Below, piece after piece: positions 52,527 to 59,489 of a stretch of 59,489 nucleotides of DNA (its first letter is position 1; each line of letters begins with the position of its first letter). Under the pieces are notes generated by a model that was not told the origin of the DNA, searched no databases, and saw nothing but the letters and a program-made list of their open reading frames with translations. The position numbers and the translations under genes were made by a program. The DNA is taken from NCBI GenBank assembly GCA_965236175.1, contig CBDEAT010000007.1:1-59489 (forward strand), read 5' to 3'. Origin of the DNA: Fontibacterium universale (GTDB lineage Bacteria > Pseudomonadota > Alphaproteobacteria > Pelagibacterales > Pelagibacteraceae).

Positions 52527-52786
52527 TGATAAAAAAAATAGATAATTTTTTTTCTTTTATTCTTACAAAAGTTATTAAAATATATAAATTTTTATTATCA
52601 CCTTTTTTTCATAACGCCTGTCATTACGATCCAACCTGCTCTGAATATTTTATACAAAGTTTAAAAGAATTTGGTTTTATCAAAGGATGCTTTAAAGGCA
52701 TTCTTAGAATCTTAAGATGTCACCCTATTAAATTTTTAGGTGGCGGATTTGGTTACGATCCTGTTGTAAATAAGAAAAATAAATAA
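52526..52786 (+). CDS. yidD: Membrane protein insertion efficiency factor YidD
   Basis: The 86-residue protein has an amphipathic N-terminus (IYKFLLSPFFHNACHYDPTCSEYFIQSLKEFG) with the conserved Cys pair, then GCFKGILRILRCHPIKFLGGGFGYDPV, as in YidD. It helps YidC insert membrane proteins. It overlaps both neighbours by one base, so rnpA, yidD and yidC are translationally coupled. Confidence 0.96.
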   Translation: MIKKIDNFFSFILTKVIKIYKFLLSPFFHNACHYDPTCSEYFIQSLKEFGFIKGCFKGILRILRCHPIKFLGGGFGYDPVVNKKNK

Positions 52787-54480
52787 TGGAAAATAGAAAC
52801 GTTATCATAGCGGTCATATTATCAACTGCAATCCTGATTGGTTGGTCAATGTACTTTGAAAACCCTAATGAGGCTCAAAAAAAGAAGCTCGAGATTCAAG
52901 GAAAGACTGAAACTCAAACTAATATTCAAAAACCAGAAACCCCTCAAACTACAAAAGCAAATCCAACAAAAGCTATTTCAAGAGGTGATGCATTAAAAGA
53001 GGGTGATAGAGTATTAATTGAAAATAGTAATTTATCTGGCTCTATATCTTTAAGAGGAGCTCTAATCGATGACATTATATTAAAGAACTACAGAGAAGCT
53101 TTAGATAAAAATAGCAAAGCAATTGTTCTTCTTAGTCCTAAAAAATCTGACGAAGGATATTTTATAGAATCGGGTTGGGCCACAGCAAAATCAGATGTTA
53201 AAGTTCCAGATAACAATAGTATTTGGCAAATCAGAGATGGTAAAAAATTAACGCCCAGTTCTCCTGTAACTCTCGAGTGGAATAATAGAGAAGGTGTTGT
53301 TTTTTCTAAAAAAATTGAAGTAGATGATAAATATTTGTTTAAAGTTACAGAAACGATCAGAAATGAAAAAAATAAAACAATTGAGTTATTTCACTACTCA
53401 CAAATAACAAAAAGTACAAAACCTAATACAGAAAACTTTTATATTCTTCATGAAGGATTAATTGGCGTTGTAGATAAAAATTTAAAAGAAGAAACATATT
53501 CAGCAATTGAAAAAGAGAAAAAAACCTATGCTGGCAAGAGTGGTTGGTTTGGTATTACTGATAAATATTGGATGTCTGCTATTATTCCTGAAAATGGGAA
53601 ATCTTTTAAAGGCGAATATTCATTTGCTAATAGTTATAAAGCAAATTTTATAATATCAGAGCCAACTATAGCAAATCCGCAAAAAAGTGCCTCTAACACT
53701 TTAAAAATATTTATCGGGGCAAAAGAAGTTTACCCGATCGACAATTATACTGAAAAAGAAAAAATTGACCGTTTTGATTTATCAATTGATTGGGGTTGGT
53801 TTTATTTTATTACAAAACCCCTATTCTTTGTAATCGATTATATATTTAAAATTGTTGGAAATTTTGGTGTTGCAATTATTATTCTTACTATCATTGTAAG
53901 AATTATATTTTTTCCACTTGCTAATTATTCTTTTAAATCCATGGCAAAGATGAAAGTTCTTCAGCCAGAAATGTTAAGAATAAAAGAGTTGTACAAAGAT
54001 GATGTAAAGAGAACTCAGCAAGAAATGATGGCTTTGTATAAAAGAGAAAAAGTAAATCCTTTATCAGGATGTCTTCCAATATTAATTCAAATTCCAATTT
54101 TCTTTGCGGTTTATAAGATGCTTTTTGTAACTCTTGAAATGCGTCATGCGCCATTTTTTGGATGGATTAAAGATTTATCAGCTGCAGATCCAACTACGCT
54201 TTTTAATTTATTTGGTTTAATTCCTTGGAATCCTCCTTCGTTTTTAATGATAGGTGTGTGGCCAATATTAATGGGTGTGACTATGTATTTTCAGCAAAAA
54301 TTAAACCCTACTCCTCCAGATCCGATACAGGCAAAAATCTTTGCATTCTTTCCTTTGATAATGACAGTTATGTTGGCAACTTTTCCTTCTGGATTAGTTG
54401 TATATTGGACAGTGAGTAACGTGCTTACAATGGCTCAACAGTACTACATTATGAAGAAGACTACGGTGAAAACGGTTTGA
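52786..54480 (+). CDS. yidC: Membrane protein insertase YidC
   Basis: This 564-residue insertase has an N-terminal membrane helix (VIIAVILSTAILIGWSMYF), a large periplasmic beta domain (about 60-340), and the conserved five-helix core: FGVAIIILTIIVRIIFFPLANYSFKSMAKMKVLQPEM with the groove arginine, CLPILIQIPIFFAVYKML, and LMTVMLATFPSGLVVYWTVSNVLTMAQQYY. The stop overlaps the argB ATG (TGATG). The EngB GTPase gene often found next is absent. The 3' end is repeated in inverted orientation at the right edge. Confidence 0.96.
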   Translation: MENRNVIIAVILSTAILIGWSMYFENPNEAQKKKLEIQGKTETQTNIQKPETPQTTKANPTKAISRGDALKEGDRVLIENSNLSGSISLRGALIDDIILKNYREALDKNSKAIVLLSPKKSDEGYFIESGWATAKSDVKVPDNNSIWQIRDGKKLTPSSPVTLEWNNREGVVFSKKIEVDDKYLFKVTETIRNEKNKTIELFHYSQITKSTKPNTENFYILHEGLIGVVDKNLKEETYSAIEKEKKTYAGKSGWFGITDKYWMSAIIPENGKSFKGEYSFANSYKANFIISEPTIANPQKSASNTLKIFIGAKEVYPIDNYTEKEKIDRFDLSIDWGWFYFITKPLFFVIDYIFKIVGNFGVAIIILTIIVRIIFFPLANYSFKSMAKMKVLQPEMLRIKELYKDDVKRTQQEMMALYKREKVNPLSGCLPILIQIPIFFAVYKMLFVTLEMRHAPFFGWIKDLSAADPTTLFNLFGLIPWNPPSFLMIGVWPILMGVTMYFQQKLNPTPPDPIQAKIFAFFPLIMTVMLATFPSGLVVYWTVSNVLTMAQQYYIMKKTTVKTV

Positions 54481-55334
54481 TGGATATAAAGTCTTTTTGG
54501 CCAGAACTTGGTCCATCAATTCAAGAAGCGTCCGTTTACTTCGACAAATATAAAAATAAAAAAATAATTCTTAAATACGGTGGTCAGGTAATGTCTGATC
54601 AAAGTCTATCAAAAGCATTTGCACAAGATGCTGCAATTTTAAGAAAATTAGATGTTGATGTCGCGGTAATTCATGGTGGTGGTCCTCAAATTAAAACAAA
54701 ATTAGAATCTCAAAATTTAGAAAATAAATTTATCTCTGGATTAAGAGTAACCGATGAAAATGTAATAAAAGTTGTAGAAGATGTTTTGTTAAATGAAATA
54801 AATCCGGATCTAAGGAATGCAATTATAAATTACGGGGCAAAAGCAGAGTCTGTTACTGTTAGAAAAAATAACGTGATGCATATCGACAAAGCTATAGATG
54901 AACAATTAGGATTTGTTGGAGACCCAAAAAAAATTGATACGAAAATATTAAATAACTTTTTTAAACAAAAAACTATTCCAGTCATTGCTCCCATGGGAAT
55001 AGATAGTAAAGGCCAAGTTTATAATGTGAATGCCGATACAGCCGCTGGAACCATTGCAAATCAAATAAAAGCTGAAAGACTTTTATTAATGACAGATGTG
55101 CCTGGGGTAAATGATAAAAATGGTAATTTAATATCGCAATTATCTACAAAACAAGCTTTGGATCTTATTGAAGATGGAACGATTACCGGAGGAATGATTC
55201 CAAAAATTAAAACATGTATTAGCGCCATTGAGTCTGGTGTAAATGGAGTGGTTATTATTGATGGAAGAAAATCGCATGCTGTTCTTTTTGAGTTATTCTC
55301 AAATCTTGGAGCTGGAACTCTTATAGTAAAATAA
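54480..55334 (+). CDS. argB: Acetylglutamate kinase
   Basis: ArgB phosphorylates N-acetylglutamate in arginine synthesis. The 284-residue enzyme has ILKYGGQVMSDQSL, AVIHGGGPQIKTKL, FISGLRVTDENVIKVVEDVL, NVNADTAAGTIANQIKAERLLLMTDVPGV, and GTITGGMIPKIKTCISAIESGV. The ATG at 54480 overlaps the yidC stop; a TTG just before it is possible but less likely. Its stop overlaps the HAD gene start. Other arginine genes (argD, argF) lie 24 kb away. Confidence 0.95.
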   Translation: MDIKSFWPELGPSIQEASVYFDKYKNKKIILKYGGQVMSDQSLSKAFAQDAAILRKLDVDVAVIHGGGPQIKTKLESQNLENKFISGLRVTDENVIKVVEDVLLNEINPDLRNAIINYGAKAESVTVRKNNVMHIDKAIDEQLGFVGDPKKIDTKILNNFFKQKTIPVIAPMGIDSKGQVYNVNADTAAGTIANQIKAERLLLMTDVPGVNDKNGNLISQLSTKQALDLIEDGTITGGMIPKIKTCISAIESGVNGVVIIDGRKSHAVLFELFSNLGAGTLIVK

Positions 55335-56002
55335 TGGATAAAATAAAGAACATAAAATTTTGGATTTTTGATTTAGACAATACACTTTACCCCTCATCTA
55401 CAAATTTATTTTCAGGTATTGATAAACTAATGGCAAGTTTTATCACTCAACATTTAAATGTTAGTCATGAAGAAGCTATTCAAATAAAAAATGATTATTT
55501 TCAAAAACATGGAACGACGTTGAATGGCTTGATCAAAAATCATAATATTGATCCTCATCATTTTTTGGAATTCGTACATAATATTGATTACAGTTTTCTA
55601 AATAAAAATGAAAAACTAAATAAAGAAATAAAAAGTTTGCCTGGAAAAAAAATTATATTTACTAATGGTTCAAAAAAACATGCAAAAAATGTTGTTAGTA
55701 ATTTGCAACTTGATGAAAGTCTTTTTTCAATATTTGATATTGTTGACTCTGATTTTGTTCCAAAGCCAGAGAGATCTCCTTACGAAAGACTTATTAAAAA
55801 ATATGATATTGTGCCTGAACAAAGTATTTTTTTTGAAGACATCGCAAGAAACCTAAAACCAGCTCATGAGCTTGGTATGAAAACAGCGTGGGTAATAAAT
55901 GAAGATAATTGGGCAAAAGAGGGTCATGACGAGGATCATGTGCACTTTAAAATAAAAGAATTAGATCATTTTCTTGAGCAGTGTAATTTGTTAATTAAAT
56001 AG
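55334..56002 (+). CDS. HAD-family hydrolase, pyrimidine 5'-nucleotidase type
   Basis: The 222-residue protein has HAD motif I in FWIFDLDNTLYPS, motif II in KIIFTNGSKKHAKNV, the motif III lysine in DFVPKPERSPYERL, and motif IV in IFFEDIARNLKPAHELGMKTAWV. It belongs to the SDT1-like pyrimidine 5'-nucleotidase group, which dephosphorylates nucleotides or other small phosphates. It is coupled to argB by a one-base overlap and followed closely by dapD. Confidence 0.9.
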   Translation: MDKIKNIKFWIFDLDNTLYPSSTNLFSGIDKLMASFITQHLNVSHEEAIQIKNDYFQKHGTTLNGLIKNHNIDPHHFLEFVHNIDYSFLNKNEKLNKEIKSLPGKKIIFTNGSKKHAKNVVSNLQLDESLFSIFDIVDSDFVPKPERSPYERLIKKYDIVPEQSIFFEDIARNLKPAHELGMKTAWVINEDNWAKEGHDEDHVHFKIKELDHFLEQCNLLIK

Positions 56003-56004
56003 AC

Positions 56005-56820
56005 ATGAGTATAGAAAATATTATTTTAAAAGCTTGGGAAGATAGAATTAATATTAATAAAAATTCTGATAAATCTATTATTTCTGCAATTAAAGAAACT
56101 TTAGAAAAACTTGATTCAGGAACTATTCGAGTATGTGAAAAAAAAAATAATGAGTGGTATACTCATCAATGGATAAAAAAAGCAATTCTTTTAAGTTTTA
56201 AAATACGGGATAATAAAATTCTTTCAGGTCCTTACGCTACTTGGTTTGACAAAGTAGATGGCAAGACAGCTCTTTGGGATGAAAAAAAACATCTTGATGC
56301 TGGATTTAGAGCGGTACCAAATGGTGTGATTAGAAAATCTGCATACATTGGAAAAAATGTTGTGCTGATGCCATCTTTTATAAATGTTGGCGCTTATGTT
56401 GATGATGGAACCATGATTGATACTTGGTCAACGGTTGGTTCATGCGCACAAATTGGAAAAAATTGTCATATTTCTGGAGGAGTTGGAATTGGTGGAGTTC
56501 TAGAGCCTCTTCAAGCAAACCCAGTAATCATTGAAGACAATTGTTTTATCGGAGCAAGATCAGAAGTGGCTGAAGGAGTTATTGTTGGTGAAGGCTCTGT
56601 AATTTCTATGGGTGTTTACATTGGAGCTTCAACAAAGATTATAGATAGAAAAACAAACCAAATTATTTATGGAAAAGTTCCTCCTTATTCAGTAGTGGTT
56701 TCAGGATCGCTTGCAAACGAAGATAAAAGCAAACCAAGTTTATATTGCGCAGTCATTGTTAAAACTGTTGATGAAAAAACTAGAAGCAAAACGTCAATAA
56801 ACGATTTACTAAGAGACTAG
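56005..56820 (+). CDS. dapD: Tetrahydrodipicolinate N-succinyltransferase
   Basis: DapD succinylates tetrahydrodipicolinate in lysine and peptidoglycan precursor synthesis. The 271-residue protein has a helical N-terminal domain and a left-handed beta-helix of hexapeptide repeats: YIGKNVVLMPSFINVGAYVDDGTMIDTWSTVGSCAQIGKNCHISGGVGIGGVLEPLQANPVIIEDNCFIGARSEVAEGVIVGEG. The length is normal. It is followed by dapE. Part of it is repeated in inverted form at 57226-57788. Confidence 0.96.
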   Translation: MSIENIILKAWEDRININKNSDKSIISAIKETLEKLDSGTIRVCEKKNNEWYTHQWIKKAILLSFKIRDNKILSGPYATWFDKVDGKTALWDEKKHLDAGFRAVPNGVIRKSAYIGKNVVLMPSFINVGAYVDDGTMIDTWSTVGSCAQIGKNCHISGGVGIGGVLEPLQANPVIIEDNCFIGARSEVAEGVIVGEGSVISMGVYIGASTKIIDRKTNQIIYGKVPPYSVVVSGSLANEDKSKPSLYCAVIVKTVDEKTRSKTSINDLLRD

Positions 56821-56821
56821 T

Positions 56822-57231
56822 ATGTTAAAGACCATCAATGAAGTTTCTTTAGCAAGAGATCTCGTTAAATGTCAAAGCGTTACACCTAAAGATGATGGAG
56901 CAATTAATGTTGTTGCAAAAAATCTAAAAAAACTAGGCTTTAAATGTCAGGTCATGGAGTTCCAAGAAAAAGGAACTGCTAAGATTAAAAATTTATATGC
57001 AAAAATTGGAAAAAGTTCTCCTAATTTTTGCTTTGCTGGACACACCGATGTTGTACCAGTTGGAGACCTAAAGTCATGGACTGTTAATCCTTTTGATGGG
57101 GTTATAAAAAACCAAAAATTAATTGGTCGTGGTGTTAGTGATATGAAAGGCGCGATTGCTTGTTTTGTTGCTGCCGTTAGTGAATTTTTAAAAAAAAATA
57201 AAAAAATAAAAGGATCTATAAGTTTACTTCT
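56822..57231 (+). pseudogene. dapE: Succinyl-diaminopimelate desuccinylase, truncated by chimeric junction
   Basis: DapE removes succinate in the same lysine pathway as dapD. The N-terminal third is intact: LARDLVKCQSVTPKDDGAINVVAKNLKKLGF, the zinc motif CFAGHTDVVPVGDLKSW, and GRGVSDMKGAIACFVAAVSEF. Family sequence ends at KGSISLLL; the last codons up to the stop at 57247 come from inverted dapD sequence. A full DapE has about 380 residues. The missing part is lost to the junction at about 57226, not to decay. Confidence 0.93.
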
Positions 57232-57788
57232 GATCTTGCTCCGATAAAACAATTGTCTTCAATGATTACTGGGTTTGCTTGAAGAGGCTCTAGAACTCCA
57301 CCAATTCCAACTCCTCCAGAAATATGACAATTTTTTCCAATTTGTGCGCATGAACCAACCGTTGACCAAGTATCAATCATGGTTCCATCATCAACATAAG
57401 CGCCAACATTTATAAAAGATGGCATCAGCACAACATTTTTTCCAATGTATGCAGATTTTCTAATCACACCATTTGGTACCGCTCTAAATCCAGCATCAAG
57501 ATGTTTTTTTTCATCCCAAAGAGCTGTCTTGCCATCTACTTTGTCAAACCAAGTAGCGTAAGGACCTGAAAGAATTTTATTATCCCGTATTTTAAAACTT
57601 AAAAGAATTGCTTTTTTTATCCATTGATGAGTATACCACTCATTATTTTTTTTTTCACATACTCGAATAGTTCCTGAATCAAGTTTTTCTAAAGTTTCTT
57701 TAATTGCAGAAATAATAGATTTATCAGAATTTTTATTAATATTAATTCTATCTTCCCAAGCTTTTAAAATAATATTTTCTATACTCAT
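57226..57788 (-). pseudogene. dapD: dapD 5' fragment in inverted copy
   Basis: This holds the first 187 codons or so of dapD, identical to the copy at 56005, ending at GARSEV where the inverted arm begins. It lacks the last beta-helix coils and the C-terminus. It is a product of the inverted duplication. Confidence 0.93.
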
Positions 57789-57790
57789 GT

Positions 57791-58459
57791 CTATTTAATT
57801 AACAAATTACACTGCTCAAGAAAATGATCTAATTCTTTTATTTTAAAGTGCACATGATCCTCGTCATGACCCTCTTTTGCCCAATTATCTTCATTTATTA
57901 CCCACGCTGTTTTCATACCAAGCTCATGAGCTGGTTTTAGGTTTCTTGCGATGTCTTCAAAAAAAATACTTTGTTCAGGCACAATATCATATTTTTTAAT
58001 AAGTCTTTCGTAAGGAGATCTCTCTGGCTTTGGAACAAAATCAGAGTCAACAATATCAAATATTGAAAAAAGACTTTCATCAAGTTGCAAATTACTAACA
58101 ACATTTTTTGCATGTTTTTTTGAACCATTAGTAAATATAATTTTTTTTCCAGGCAAACTTTTTATTTCTTTATTTAGTTTTTCATTTTTATTTAGAAAAC
58201 TGTAATCAATATTATGTACGAATTCCAAAAAATGATGAGGATCAATATTATGATTTTTGATCAAGCCATTCAACGTCGTTCCATGTTTTTGAAAATAATC
58301 ATTTTTTATTTGAATAGCTTCTTCATGACTAACATTTAAATGTTGAGTGATAAAACTTGCCATTAGTTTATCAATACCTGAAAATAAATTTGTAGATGAG
58401 GGGTAAAGTGTATTGTCTAAATCAAAAATCCAAAATTTTATGTTCTTTATTTTATCCAT
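57791..58459 (-). CDS. HAD-family nucleotidase, inverted copy
   Basis: The 222-residue product is identical to the gene at 55334-56002. It is complete but lies in the inverted arm, so it is probably an artefactual duplicate. Confidence 0.85.
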   Translation of the reverse strand: MDKIKNIKFWIFDLDNTLYPSSTNLFSGIDKLMASFITQHLNVSHEEAIQIKNDYFQKHGTTLNGLIKNHNIDPHHFLEFVHNIDYSFLNKNEKLNKEIKSLPGKKIIFTNGSKKHAKNVVSNLQLDESLFSIFDIVDSDFVPKPERSPYERLIKKYDIVPEQSIFFEDIARNLKPAHELGMKTAWVINEDNWAKEGHDEDHVHFKIKELDHFLEQCNLLIK

Positions 58460-59313
58460 TATTTTACTATAAGAGTTCCAGCTCCAAGATTTGAGAATAA
58501 CTCAAAAAGAACAGCATGCGATTTTCTTCCATCAATAATAACCACTCCATTTACACCAGACTCAATGGCGCTAATACATGTTTTAATTTTTGGAATCATT
58601 CCTCCGGTAATCGTTCCATCTTCAATAAGATCCAAAGCTTGTTTTGTAGATAATTGCGATATTAAATTACCATTTTTATCATTTACCCCAGGCACATCTG
58701 TCATTAATAAAAGTCTTTCAGCTTTTATTTGATTTGCAATGGTTCCAGCGGCTGTATCGGCATTCACATTATAAACTTGGCCTTTACTATCTATTCCCAT
58801 GGGAGCAATGACTGGAATAGTTTTTTGTTTAAAAAAGTTATTTAATATTTTCGTATCAATTTTTTTTGGGTCTCCAACAAATCCTAATTGTTCATCTATA
58901 GCTTTGTCGATATGCATCACGTTATTTTTTCTAACAGTAACAGACTCTGCTTTTGCCCCGTAATTTATAATTGCATTCCTTAGATCCGGATTTATTTCAT
59001 TTAACAAAACATCTTCTACAACTTTTATTACATTTTCATCGGTTACTCTTAATCCAGAGATAAATTTATTTTCTAAATTTTGAGATTCTAATTTTGTTTT
59101 AATTTGAGGACCACCACCATGAATTACCGCGACATCAACATCTAATTTTCTTAAAATTGCAGCATCTTGTGCAAATGCTTTTGATAGACTTTGATCAGAC
59201 ATTACCTGACCACCGTATTTAAGAATTATTTTTTTATTTTTATATTTGTCGAAGTAAACGGACGCTTCTTGAATTGATGGACCAAGTTCTGGCCAAAAAG
59301 ACTTTATATCCAT
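58459..59313 (-). CDS. argB: Acetylglutamate kinase, inverted copy
   Basis: This is identical in product to argB at 54480-55334, and it overlaps the same partners in mirrored order. It is probably an artefactual second copy. The ATG at 59313 mirrors the chosen start of the genuine gene. Confidence 0.85.
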   Translation of the reverse strand: MDIKSFWPELGPSIQEASVYFDKYKNKKIILKYGGQVMSDQSLSKAFAQDAAILRKLDVDVAVIHGGGPQIKTKLESQNLENKFISGLRVTDENVIKVVEDVLLNEINPDLRNAIINYGAKAESVTVRKNNVMHIDKAIDEQLGFVGDPKKIDTKILNNFFKQKTIPVIAPMGIDSKGQVYNVNADTAAGTIANQIKAERLLLMTDVPGVNDKNGNLISQLSTKQALDLIEDGTITGGMIPKIKTCISAIESGVNGVVIIDGRKSHAVLFELFSNLGAGTLIVK

Positions 59314-59489
59314 CAAACCGTTTTCACCGTAGTCTTCTTCATAATGTAGTACTGTTGAGCCATTGTAAGCACGTTACTCACTGTCCAATATACAACTAAT
59401 CCAGAAGGAAAAGTTGCCAACATAACTGTCATTATCAAAGGAAAGAATGCAAAGATTTTTGCCTGTATCGGATCTGGAGGAGTAGGGTT
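59313..59489 (-). pseudogene. yidC: yidC 3' fragment at window edge, inverted copy
   Basis: This contains the last 58 codons or so of yidC (FPSGLVVYWTVSNVLTMAQQYY) and is cut by the window end. It mirrors 54304-54480. It belongs to the inverted arm. Confidence 0.9.

Larger units (their letters stand above)
54304..56567 (+). repeat. Left arm of 2264-bp inverted duplication
   Basis: This segment (yidC 3' end, argB, HAD gene, first two thirds of dapD) recurs in reverse complement at 57226-59489. Spot checks at argB, the HAD start and both ends show identity. The arms flank 658 unique bases. This arm carries the complete gene order and is likely the genuine copy. Confidence 0.95.
57226..59489 (-). 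repeat. Right arm of 2264-bp inverted duplication (likely artefact)
   Basis: This is the exact reverse complement of 56567 down to 54304 and runs to the window end. The junction falls inside dapE; the bases ACTTCT seem to fit both dapE and the inverted dapD, suggesting short microhomology. Such foldbacks are typical of multiple-displacement amplification or misassembly. The genes listed in it are second copies and should not be counted as real duplicates. Confidence 0.95.

Noticed and set aside
57816..59313. Second argB and HAD genes as true paralogues
   Set aside because: They are identical to the left copies and lie in an exact foldback arm, so recent duplication is less likely than an artefact.
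1..59489. Mobile elements, prophage, toxin-antitoxin or CRISPR array
   Set aside because: No transposase, integrase, short-spaced repeats or cas genes were seen; the only large repeat is the terminal foldback.

Overview
The window is strongly AT-rich and almost completely packed with genes. It looks like a streamlined marine alphaproteobacterium of the SAR11/Pelagibacterales type. The alphaproteobacterial assignment rests on a GcrA cell-cycle regulator, OlsB/OlsA ornithine-lipid acyltransferases, a PlcP-Agt lipid-remodelling pair, TRAP transporters and an alphaproteobacterial-style GshA. Streamlining shows in very short spacers and many overlapping gene ends. No phage, insertion sequence or CRISPR array was seen.

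Layout. 1-3.6 kb: a broken EamA permease, a methyltransferase, YajQ and a small periplasmic protein. 3.6-9.3 kb: rhodanese and succinate-semialdehyde dehydrogenase, divergent from a TRAP operon (dctP-hairpin-dctQ-dctM) that ends in a 2-keto-4-pentenoate hydratase-family gene. 9.3-16.5 kb: EamA permease, an extremely lysine-rich coiled-coil protein, a DapA-family lyase, a GT9 glycosyltransferase, a small membrane protein with an AsmA-like protein, and oligopeptidase B. 16.5-22 kb: glutathione synthesis (gshA, gshB), DUF1330, a HhH-GPD DNA glycosylase, an EamA permease, msrA and a sulfurtransferase. 22-31.4 kb: an RND pump with an unusually short adaptor, an SLT-like lipoprotein, cutA, gpmA, a sugar nucleotidyltransferase, argF, argD and an ABC-2 permease. 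31.4-32 kb: gcrA behind two DnaA boxes.

32-48.3 kb is a phosphate-response island: ppx, ppk, sixA-like, phoB, phoU, pstBACS, phoR, olsB-olsA, a glycolipid glycosyltransferase (agt-like), plcP-like phospholipase C, a CPBP protease and a diacylglycerol kinase. Pho-box-like 11-bp repeats lie before pstS, olsB and plcP. Together these genes could sense phosphate, import it, store it as polyphosphate, and swap phospholipids for glycolipids and ornithine lipids. 48.4-57.2 kb: DoxX, tRNA-Arg(ACG), an MFS transporter, two membrane proteins, rpmH-rnpA-yidD-yidC, argB, a HAD nucleotidase, dapD and a truncated dapE.

Two features look technical. First, 57226-59489 is an exact inverted copy of 54304-56567, joined inside dapE; this is the usual form of a whole-genome-amplification or assembly chimera. 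Second, seven genes (EamA at the left edge, gshB, a second EamA, argD, ppx, pstB, phoR) are each broken by one frameshift that a one-base correction would repair, which suggests residual indel errors and not seven true pseudogenes.
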